From Hybos culiciformis (lineage: Eukaryota; Arthropoda; Insecta; Diptera; Hybotidae), in contig OZ023273.1 of the NCBI GenBank assembly GCA_964007475.1, positions 66,151,560 to 66,215,559 of the forward strand: a stretch of DNA of 64,000 nucleotides. The letters are read 5' to 3'. The translations under genes and the position numbers were made by a program. This document shows positions 9,417 through 21,400 of this stretch, piece after piece. Position 1 is the stretch's first letter. Every line of letters begins with the position of its first letter. The notes under the pieces were generated by a model. It was not told where the DNA came from. It saw only the letters and a list, made by a program, of their open reading frames with translations, and did no database searches.

Positions 9417-12400
9417 GTAAGTTTTGTGGAGATTGATTTTTTATCTCTTCATAGATTTATTATGCTGACTAGTAAATAAGGTATAAATAGTTATTTCTAT
9501 TCTCATGTCATTTTTTTAATATCTCGTCTCGTCGAGAAATGATGCTCCTTCTCGCCGAGACTAGCGTACAAAAAAAATTTGGTTTTAATGAATTTTTATA
9601 AAATTATTTATAAAAATATCTTAAATCTAGTTCGTAGTACGGTTTGCTGGTGATAAAAAATAAAATCATTAAGTATTTAAATTGTTCTAATTCGGAGGAT
9701 ATTTTAATTTAATTTTGACAACGGTTAAAGAAATTAGGTTCACTATATATATTTATATATAGTATATATTGTTCTCGAGATTTCTCGAGATCTCGAAGAA
9801 ATTTGGTCGAGAAGTCTTGTCTCGACCAGAAATGGCAAAGGCGAGAAATAGAGGCTCTACTCAGCACTGAATAACATTGAATTTTGATAACTTATTTGAT
9901 AGAGGTTCGACAATGTTCACGTTTAACTTATAGGTACAAGTTATTCATATTATAACTGCGTATACTTAAAAGCTATTATAAAAAAAATATATGTGTACCG
10001 TATTTAATTAATACTTATACTTATACTTGAAATTCTTAACAGAAATAAATTTATCAAAAATAGTAACATTATTTGAAATATCAGCTTATAGCTACTTTTT
10101 CTAATATTTTGAATTTCAAGATTATTTTAGATTTTTAGATACTTTTTGTACAATCTATAAATTTTTGCCCTAGCTTTTGTCCCAACTTTCCTCAAGATAA
10201 AAAATATACCTACTTTTTGAACTTTTTGAAATATACTTTTTTTTTTTCAAACTAATTTGAACAACATTTTTTTCAAATTTTCTTCTGAAATAATGACTTT
10301 GAATTTTTATTTTTGTTTCGATTTTTGTTGATAATTTTTTTTTTTGTTAATTTTGTTTTTAACAATTTTAGCAAAAGAAATAGACTGAATTGTATCATAA
10401 CCAAAATAATTTCCTACATATGTATATACGGATTTACAACCCCAAGCAGATTAAGTACTTCTCTCACAATACATTTGTGATTTTGTATTTTTAGTTAATA
10501 TAGATATAAAAATTCTTGTAACATTTAAAAATGGATGCCAGGAGTGTAGAAAATTGTTAATGACCGAGGTGAACTATTAAAGAATCAATTCGACATATGA
10601 CCACCAGAATTTCGAAATGTTATTTTTTTGGTACCTACTTTATTGCACTTCCATATTAGAAATAAAAAAAACTTGGTTATTAAACCAGCTGTTCTCTTTG
10701 TTTCAATTTTGTATTTAATGAATTTATTGAATTTTCGAAATCGAAAACTGAGCTTCGTATTGCTTTCACCATGAGTAGACAAAACAGTGAAATGTAGATA
10801 CATTAAGATTCAAGTCATTTGTAAACACCATTCAGAAAAAACCGCGGAAAAAACAACTGGTCAGGTTATACCAAATCTACTATGTCGCTTATGCATTTAA
10901 AAGTTTTCATATCATCTGCATATGCATTTATATAACCGCAATAATAAACAATAACGAGACACCAGAAAACTCAATAAAATTATTTGATATCGCTGATTTA
11001 AACTATTTAATTCTTAAAAGAAACTATTTAACAGATTAAAATAGTTTCTCTTAAAAATTTTGTATTAATCAAAAGGTTTAATTACTAATAAATGAATATT
11101 TAAATAATAAAATAAAATTTAATGCATATAGTGTAGATCTCGGTGTCGATATACAAAATGAATTACAAAATCATTTTTTCATACATCTCATATCTTGCTC
11201 ATCATCTAATACTTACATTTATTTCAAATGCTTAATACAAGCGAATAAAAATGTAATGATATACAGAATAACTAACTATGCAATTTACTTAGAGAAAAGT
11301 AAAAATTCAGGTAAAAATTATACACAAAAATAACTAAAATATAAAAACAGATAATGCAATATGCACTAAATATTGCACAAATTAATTTGAATTAATTTTG
11401 GAAATCTTTTTTGATGCACTATCACTAACCGCATGCACAGGTTCAATATTCTGAGAATTTGAGAAGTTGTTTGAATTCTTAAATATTTTTCATATAAAAA
11501 AGGCCGTTTTTTGCCATATTTGGCCACCTAGCACACCAGTCTGTAAGGATATCGCAATTCCAACAAATGGTAATAGAAGCGTACACAATCCCTCTTTCTA
11601 GAAACGCACGCACAGCTTCATTTCTTCCAACTGGTTTTGAATTATAGACTTTATTTTAATCTATTTTATATACTATTTAGAGCCAAATTACTTTTAAAAT
11701 AAAGCTGGATATTCACTCCTGCAGCAATATGAATAAAAAAATTTCACTTGATTTAAAAAAATTTTGGTGACGGTACGTAATGTATGAATTTTCTTACAGA
11801 TCTTGTCTTTTTTTAAGCAGGACGGTGTCGAAATTACTTTGATCCTGAAACAGTTCTTTCGGAAATATTGATACGAAGCATTTTAAAAATTTCAACCATA
11901 AGAAATTTGTATTTCAAGCATTTTATATGTGGCAACCTTTCTATCATACAAAGAAAGTTGATATTTTAAATTGGGTTCAAAAGAAGCCTTTAATATTTGT
12001 ATTTTTTTCTTTAATCAATCAATTATTTTACATTTATGAACAGTAATATTACGTTTTTCTGTAGATCTACCAGATGAAGTCGGATTCATTTTTTTCAAAC
12101 CCCATCAAAAGAACTCGGTTTTGAAATTTTTCGCTCCACATTTCATCATGAAATTATTCAAAGACCTCATCTCGACTTTTCGGTCAAGAATGCTCATCTT
12201 CGAGAAAGTTATTTTAAAAGATATTTTTTGTAAGCTCAATGAATCGTCTTCAATGTATTAATTTTCAAATTTTAATGAGAATTTCAGAAAAAAACTTTAA
12301 AAAGTGTTTTTAGGACTATTTTTTTAAATATTTCCTGAATCGTTCAATTTTTACATATTTAAGCCACTTTTTTTTAATTTCACTTTTTTAGTAGAAATGT

Positions 12401-15400
12401 CTCCTAAAAGATTACGCAATTCCAATTTAATTCATAAAACTTTAAAACACCTTAAAACACCATCTGGACGTGGTTTTAAGGAACTATCTGATTCTAAAGA
12501 AAAAAGTTGAGTCTCTCGAAAATTTCTGCGATGCTCAAAAAAAAAGTTGAAAAAGTAGACTTTTGGAAAATAATTTTTTTCACAAAATTTAACTTAAAAA
12601 TTTTTTTTTATAAAGACCAAAAACTCCTAAAAAAGGTTTGTTTAAATGAAAAAAATACAAAACTGGAGAAAACTGGAAAAAAAAGTAGAACAAAACCAAA
12701 AAAAACCGTACGAGGTCTTATGATGCAGGGCTCGTATGTAAGCACAAGTACATACATAAGTATGTACTGTTTAGTTTATTTATTTTCACCTTGAAATTAA
12801 TCATAGATACAACGAAAACGTTATTAAGTAAGTTTTAAAAAAAAGTATTTTTCTTTTATTTTCGCTCCAAAACTTTATTATTAGGAATTAAAATTTTTGT
12901 TTTAAAATAATAATTTCTTCATAAAACCATAACTGATTGAGATACATGTTTACCCACATTCGTATGGAAGCATGTTTTTTTTTTTGTGTAACGTTTGTGT
13001 AAATGTTCAATAAAAATCACTTTAAAATTTAGCACACTTTCAAAATTTTAAGTAACTGTGAACTATGTTGTTCTGGTCATTCCTACATACTTAGTTTATA
13101 CATTTATATTTTTTGTTTACATTATAATATTTTATTTACATTTACAACTTTTTTTTTTGTATAATAATTTGTATTCATATTGCATTTTTTAGAATATTGA
13201 ATAAAATTAAATTTACTGAAATGATTAAGTACTTAGGTATGTTTAATAAATAAATGTTTAATAAAATAACCGAAAATAACTTAACTACAAGAAAACTAAT
13301 TAAACTCTCTTGATTTTGTAATTATATTCTTTTAGTAGTTTACTAACTATGCATCTACTATATAAACAAAATGCAGTCAGACGAACAGCTTACATTGATT
13401 TCGCTTCAGATTCTTGTAAATAACTATTGTTTTTTCAATCTATATAAATATTAACTTTAATATCATTGATAATAATTTATTTATTTAATATCATTGATAA
13501 TAATTTATTTAGCGAATATAAACTGTGAAATTCAGTGTTTTGTGTAATAATATTAGATAAGTATATACTTACTTACAGGATCTTAAACTTATTTTTGGGG
13601 TTAACATGCAATATAACGTTGAATAATTTTATATTAAGTCTCTGCTGATTCAGATATATACGTTGAAAATGTATCGGATTGGCAAGTTATTTTATGAAAT
13701 GTAGGTATAAAATTAGTTTTGACGAAAATTAAATACTGTTTGGCTAATACTACCCTATAAATAGTATAAATACTGAAGTGGCTTCTTCATTTAGCGACCA
13801 ACGTAATTCGATACTTAATTAATTTTATTTCTCGATTTATTCGAATTCTCAACAAAAATAAATATTGGAATTGTGTAACTCAATTTTCCAATCTTTTTTT
13901 TTTCGACATTTGAATAAATGTTTTGATATTCTGGCTATTTTAAGAAATTGTAAAATTAAAAACATCAAAGTGGCTGAGTTGATAAATTTCTGCGATGCGT
14001 CAAAAAAAAAGTTGAAAAAGTGCACGTTTTAAAAATTTGTTTATCAAGATGAAAAATTGAATCCCTATTAAATGAAAAAATTGTTTTTTTTTTTTTTTTT
14101 CAAAAAATTTATAAAAATAAAGGTAGGTCCTAGGTAGGCCAATACCGAGGCCAATACACTGTGGAATTGGTCAGTATAAGAATACATTCATTATAATATC
14201 ATTGTATTTTTAATGCTTAATTTCAAATTGTTCTTAAATAAAGTCGTACCTATCAATAAAATTAAAATTTATTCTGACTAAGACCACTTGCTTTATTTCC
14301 TTAAACCTCGCCTTAAACGTTAACATTCATACTTAACTTAATTTTTTATTTTTATCCTTAATATATTAATCGTATATTAATAATGATTAACAAATATAAG
14401 CTTATTCGCAAATTAAAAAAATTGAATAAATGAGTACTTAATTAATTATACCTTTTTCCTCATTTCATCTTATTTTCTTATATTTCCGAATATTCGTGCT
14501 TTTGATATACCTACCTATTACTCTGTTAGAATTAAATGTAGGAAATATAATAAAAGTTAAATTTGTACTTCCGCAACAATTTCAAAATATCGTTGTTCTA
14601 AATTTATTACTTTCTCTATTTTCGTTAAGTTTTGACTGTACTTAAGATGGATCTTAAGTCAGTGATTACATTAATCCTGTAGGAAGAGCTGACGATCCAA
14701 TATAATGGGGGAATATAATAATTAGGTAGTAGTCTTATTACCGGCATATTACACTAAAATGTCAAATATTAAGAAATTGCTGTTAAAGGCCGGTTTTCAA
14801 GATCCAAGTACACTTTGTCCAAGTCGACTTGGACGCTCTTTTTGATCGTGTAAACAGGGTCTCAAAGTCAACTTGGCCAAAGTAGCCACATCAAAGTTGA
14901 GTTGGACACTGCTCTACTTACTTTGATCAAAGTAGTGTATTTGTAAAAAAAAAATAATAATATAAAAAAATAAAATTTGAATTCTAACAATTTTTTTTAA
15001 TTATTTAAAATTTTAATTTAAAATAATAAAAAAATTAGTAAAAATTAATTTTTAAAAGAAAAAGAAGTTTAATTTATAGAATTTAATTTAATTTATTCAT
15101 CAAAGTACCTAACTTCAAAGTAAAAAGTTGGTTTAAAGTGACTTGGTCCAAGTGCCTTTGATAAAAGAAACTAGGACAAAGTGTACTTGGATCGTGAAAA
15201 CCGGCCTTAAATTTGGTGGGAGTTTTTGGTTCAATTATTTGTTTTATTTATTATGCTAATTTTGCGGCCAAAACTAAAGCAAATGACTTACGTTTTCCAT
15301 ATAAAAAAGCCTTCAGTGTGTTGTTATTCGTGAACATTGCATAGTCAGAAGTTTTCCTTAAGTCTTAAGAGGTGAGTTAAGAAATCGCGAGTTTTTCATA

Positions 15401-18400
15401 AGGCTGAAGCAAATTACACCAAAAAAATTTCAAGTTCATTTTTGGTCATAATGTAACATAAAGAATTAAAAAACACAATTTGAAAATATTTTAAAAAAAT
15501 ATTAAAAAATAATATAAAAATTTCACAAAATTATAGATTGCTGGTAATAGGCTTGTCCGAGGGCTTGTCACATATTTTTAGAAGTCATATTACCGACACA
15601 TGCCGTAAAAAATAACTTTTTTTAAATCAACAAATTTACAATTATTTTAATTAAATAAATTTATTGTTTAAAATAAAATCCAATTTATCTACCCATCCAT
15701 TACCGGCATATCATTTTTCAAATATTACATGGAAAAAAATTAATTTGAAATACACGCCGTTAAAAGACTTGAATATGCCGATAATACATGTTCCTTTCTG
15801 GATTTTTAGGTGCCTATTGTTTCCAACAAAAAAAAGTGATTATGTCCAAAGAACGAGTTAGAAAACTTTATTCCAAGGAGACCCTGGAAATTGCTTTAAT
15901 AAGCAATTTCCATTCACCTAATATATCCCACATAAATTCCGATATTTCTCTTGCCGTTTCCATTACATTAAGTGGAATACGAAGTGGAATATAAGTACAT
16001 ATTGGCTTTTAAAAAAAAATAAATTGAATAATTTTTTTTTTATTATTTTTTCATACAAAAAAAATTTATTTACGTTTTTTTATTTATTTTTTTGTCACTT
16101 TGACAAAAAAATTTCTGACCAACCAAAAAATAATTTAAAAAAGTACCTAAAAATGTACTTTTTTTCATAAATTATGTACTTTTTTTAATAAATTTGGAAT
16201 TCGAACCCTAACTTAAGTGGAATATGAAAAAGGGAAATAGAAATACAGGAATTTATTTTTATATGGGCATTTACCTGAAATATTCCGGAAAACTAAATAT
16301 CCCACAAATATTCCACTAATGGAAATAAGTTATAAATGATATAAGAGAAGGCAGGAGCTCAATTTATGCCGCAAGTAAAACTTACTCTATACCAAGACAA
16401 ACATTGAAAAATTTTAATGAAATATAATAGTGCTTCACCCTTAAAAAAATTTAAAAATTTCAAATTCTGAATTTCAAATTCCTAATGTATTTTGTTAGTG
16501 TAATTTAATGTCAAAAAAAAGTTTTCGGGTGAACACTTTTTTTCACTTTTTTTCATAAATTTCAAATATTAATAACAAAGCTGCCAGAGTAGGATTTTCT
16601 TTCCCTAAATTTAGAGAATTTTATTATACTGGGGAAAAATTATGAACAAAAAATTATTGTGCAAAAAAAATCTCAGGAAATTTGCGGAATTTTTTTCATC
16701 TGGCATGTTCTTTTTTTTTTGATTTGACAATTAGAATGACAGAACTTGAATTTCAAATTTTTTTTTGTTGTTGTTAATTTCAAATACACGCTCTGAGGCG
16801 TGTATTTGAAATTCACAACAACAAAAAAAAATTTGAAATTTTACACTAACAAAATACATTAGGAATTTGAAATTCACAATTTGAAATTTTTAAATTTTTT
16901 TAAGGGTGAAGCACTAATGTTTTCCATTCTTTGCTGAAAAAAAAACACACCTTTCATTGCACTTAACTATCTCAACTATCTGGTATGCCGGTAATAGGAA
17001 ATCTTTTGCCGGTAATAGGCCAGTAGAAATTTTTACATGCCGGTAATAGGACATTTGAATTTCTTTTTCAAAATCTAAAATTATCGAAAAAACGTAGGTA
17101 ATTTCGTTTTCCAAAATTTGAATCTGTTGAAGAATTCTGGACATTCATTAAAATTGATTGAAATCCCCTTTTTTACAGAAAAATAAAAATTTTTCAGCCT
17201 ATAATATCAAAATAAATCCTTAAGGTGCCGGTAATAGGGCAGACTACCTTACTTATATGAAGATTATAATGTCAATTTTCTACAACATGAGACATTTATT
17301 TATAACATGAGCTTAATCACATAATTATTATATACTTAAACCGACTTAAACGTTACTTTGAAAAATAAATCAAACAATTTAATTTTAAAACTAGAAATTT
17401 AGAGTAAGTATTATCTATTAATTAAAAAATATCAAAATCTGAAGATACAACATAATCTACATATTTGGAAAGAAGGGATATGAAGTTAGCAACGAAAGTT
17501 ATGCACAATTTTCTAGCGATATGTAACACAACATGTTGCTATCAGCAACGATTTCTATCCACGAATTTTTGAAAAAAATACTTATTGGAAAATCATGGTC
17601 ATCCACGATTTTTTAGCAATATTTTTAAGTTGGAATGAATTTTTAAATTAACAACCACGAATATTTAAAATTTTTTAAAGAGTGGTTTGGTAAGTCAGCC
17701 ACGATTTTTATATCGAAATTTTTTACAACTAGCAACGAATTTTTTTTTACAAGAATTTTTAAAGCTAGCAACGAAATTTTTTAAGGAGTATTTCTGAAAG
17801 TCAGCCAAGTTTTTTATATCGAAATTTTTTACAACTAGCAACGAATTTTATATTTTTATTTTATGAAACTTTTTTTTTTTATCTCAGCCAATGTTTCTCT
17901 AAAAATTATAATAGTAACTCTCATTTGTCTTGAATTTTAGTTCTAAAAACAAGAAATAATCAATAAAACTCGAATCGATTTAAAGGCTTATTTCCCAACA
18001 CACTGTGAAGTGTTATTATTGGGAAATATGCCTATATTATTGATATTAATTAAAACTGAAATTAACAAAATTTGCTAGTTGTAAAAAATTTCGATATAAA
18101 AATCGTGGCTGACTTTCAGAAATACTCTTTAAAAAATTTCGTTGCTAGCTTTCAAAATTCTTCTAAAAAAAAAATTCTTTGCTAGTTGTAAAAAATTTCG
18201 ATATAAAAATCGTGGCTAACTTTCCAAAATACTCTTTAAAAAATTTTAAATATTCGTGGTTGGTAATATAAAAATTGATTACCAACTTAAAATGTCGCGG
18301 AACATGTTGCTAAAAAATCGTGGATGACCATGATTTTCCAATAAGTATTTTTTCAAAAAATTCGTGGATAGAAATCGTTGCTGATAGCAACATGTTGCGC

Positions 18401-21400
18401 AACATGTCGCTAGAAAATCGTGGATAACTTTCGTTGCTAACTTCACACCGATCAGGAAAGACATAAGTAAGAGTTTGTTTATTTAGAAAATTCTATTTTT
18501 TTATTTTTTCACTTCCTTTCCTATTATTAAAATATACATACAATAAAACGGGAGTTAATTTACTTCAAAAATATTGAATTAATATAATACTTACTTCTGT
18601 TATTCATTAAAATATCTTCGTATTTATAATTAAGTAGGTATACATATGAATATTTTGTATAAAAATATAGTAAGTAGGTATATATTGCAATGAATGACTG
18701 AGCCAGATAATTGGCGATTACGTCGAAACGGTCATTGACACAATAACATAAAATATTTTTTTTTGTTGAACGAAATGAAAATATATAGTTATTATTTGTA
18801 AACATCATATGAATGAAATTTCATGTAACTATATGTCTGTATATAGGTAAGTATAGGCAATAAGTTGTTTTTTTTCTTACAGTAATACTTATACTTACAT
18901 ATAAAATCATAAAGTTTCTTATTTCACGATCACATAAAATATTTTGAGGAGCAGAAGTGGATAATAAGCTTAATTTTTTTATGGAAAATAGATTTTTTTT
19001 ACTTCAAATTTATGAATTTTGTCTCGGCTGCATCAATTTATAGAATAATCGACACTGTACTGATAATGAAGGGTTTATTAAGTACTTAAATACTTATTTA
19101 CTTTTTTGTAGGACAAAAACTAAAAATCTCAGTTTCATGTCAATTGGCATCGGTTTCGTTTATTTTTGTTCAGCAGCAAAATTCATCGAACAAAAAGTAC
19201 TGAAATAATAATATTTCAATATTTTTTGCACATAACAGATGAATACTTAATAATTAGATAGTGATACCTATTTCTTATATCTATTTATTTATATATTTAT
19301 ATAACCAGGGCACACGGGCGGCCGATTTTTGGGGGGCGGCTGATTTTTGTGGAGCGGCTTGCCTTCTTTTTGTTGCAAGAAATGAAATTCAATTCGGATT
19401 TTTTTTCAAAAGCAAACATTTTTTTACTGAGTTACACTTTACATCAATAAATTTCTTAAAGGTTATTTTATTTGTAAAGGGTAAATTTAACATTGAAGTA
19501 TCAGTTGCAACAGGGGAAAGATCTTTTTCGAAATTAAAATTAATCAAAAATTATTTGAGAAGCACCATTTCGCAAAACAGGTTGGATAATTTAGCAACGA
19601 TGTTATTTTTATTTAGTTTTAAACTTTTTTGTTTCATTTATTAATTTTTTAACCAGTTTTAACAAAATACACAAAGATCAAAATATAATAAACTATTATT
19701 ATATATAAAAATTTCTTATCGTTTTAAAAATTTTTGGTTTTATCATTCGAACAGGGGGGCGGCATATTAGAATCTGCACACGGGCGACAAACATGTACGG
19801 CGCGGCCCTGTGTATAACCATTTTTCGATGTCCGTCAGAAAGAAATGAATTCGTTTGTTAAATTTAAATATATAAATTTAGATTACTTACCTAATTAATT
19901 TAATTCAGTCTAATTAAGTATAATTAATAAAATAAAAATTGTTTGCTAAACGAAGGGTAAAGAAATACTTATAGGAGTTCCAGAATTTTTTTTTTGATTG
20001 GTTAAATGAATGTGATCTGAGTGAATATTTAAGGCAGGAGAAATTAGGTAAAGGTGCTCAGGTCGAAATAAAAATAAAAAGTTTGTGATTGGAAAAACTA
20101 TCCTCGGGGAAACATCAGTGATCTCTATGTTAAATTTTGGGCCGGAGTGAAGATGTTAAGGTGTACAGCTGAACATTTTTGGCTAAAGTAGGGATATCTC
20201 GTTCCAAATCAAAAATCCCAAAAATTGAAGTTTTTTATTAGAAAAACTAGTTAATCTATGTGATCTCTGTGATAATTTTGAACCGAAATGTAAGGTTGTC
20301 TCAGCCACAAAATAATTTTATTAATCGGAAAGCCGAAGTAGCTTGATATCCAGGCCTAAAATAAAAGTAAAGGTTTTTGATCGGAAAAACTATACTTGGT
20401 GAAATGAAGATGATATCTTCAAACAATTCTTTTCGTTAAGTTATCTTCGTTTGTTGTGAATGGTACAACGTTTCCTTGAATATTGTTGGCGTTTTTCAAA
20501 AAATTTAGCCCCGGAAAGAAAGGGTGTAAGGGTGTCCCTGTTCAAGTTTAAAAAAAAAATTGTTTATCAGAACAGCTATAAATACTCAAACGCTTTTTAT
20601 ATTGGGGAAAAACTATATCCAGTGAAATGAGTAAGGAGGTAGAGTTCAAATGAGTAAAGAGATGGTGATTAAGAGTGTACGGTTGACCTAGACAAAAACT
20701 TTTTTTTTTTAATTCTAGACCATGATCCGAGTTTTTGGAAACAATCGGAGTCGAAGCATTTTTTTTATTTCCTTTAATCCGCATTCTATCTATCCAAAAC
20801 AGTTACTAATTTTCATCGAAAACCATTAAAAGTTTTAAAAAATAAAATAAGTAACTACTTACTTACTTAATAAATTTGATATGAAAATTATTTAATGCAC
20901 CTGTAGGTATGGGGTTAATTTATTTTTATTAAGTATAATTTCTTACAATAAGGATCAGCTGAGTTAAATAAATTATTCCTTTTAAGTAACTACTTAATAC
21001 TTATATATATAAGTGTATGAAGATTAAATAAAAATAACTTTAACAATCTCATTTCAACTAGTAATAAAAAGGAAAATTATAACTATTACCTACTTATAAA
21101 ATTCGTTCTCGAGTTCAGTGTTTTAGGTATTTGTCAAATAATTAGATTGCACCATTCTTTAATTGGTTTCTAATTGCAGCTTTTTTATCCTACACATTAT
21201 ATTTATGTAGGTATATAATTTAAAAAAGAATCTATTTTTAATTCATTATTTTATTATTGATTTTCAGGTCAGGCGATCATTGAAAATTCGTGGACGTAAA
21301 CAAAAAGAAAAATTACCTAGTGGCATAACAGCCGATTATAGTGAATTTTTTGCACAATTGGATATAGATAGACCTGCATCGGGTGAAGGTGTCGAATTAG

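Larger units (their letters stand above)
14725..17248. mobile_element. 2.5-kb DNA transposon with TGCCGGTAATAGG subterminal repeats (pogo/psq-like, internally deleted)
   Basis: The ends are inverted: GGTAGTAGTCTTATTACCGG at the left and, reading inward from the right, GGTAGTCTGCCCTATTACCG. TTA flanks both sides (14722-14724 and 17249-17251); a TA duplication with a one-base end difference is also possible. TGCCGGTAATAGG recurs at 16986, 17007, 17038 and 17226, and its reverse complement near 14736 and 15700. This layout suggests transposase binding sites. A psq-like peptide relic lies at 15842-15901. Younger elements sit inside at 14787-15207, about 15896-16332 and 16430-16914, so the original unit was shorter. 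Confidence 0.65.
9417..21267 (+). other. myosin XVIII intron 1 (11.9 kb)
   Basis: The intron is bounded by GTAAGT and ttttcAG. It carries a hAT-like remnant (about 9511-9869), an RT relic (10866-10937), an unassigned open stretch (11482-11655), several nested DNA elements (14725-18445), a hAT element (19306-19810) and a degenerate tandem region (about 20060-20720). The remaining AT-rich parts show nothing recognisable. Confidence 0.8.

Noticed and set aside
12507..12794. 95-codon Lys-rich plus-strand frame
   Set aside because: It is produced by poly-A runs. A diverged copy of part of it lies at about 13980-14030, so it belongs to a repeat.
13754..13763. CTATAAATAG, a perfect TATA-like box, with a possible short transcript
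   Set aside because: In DNA this AT-rich such matches are expected by chance, and no coding or exon follows.
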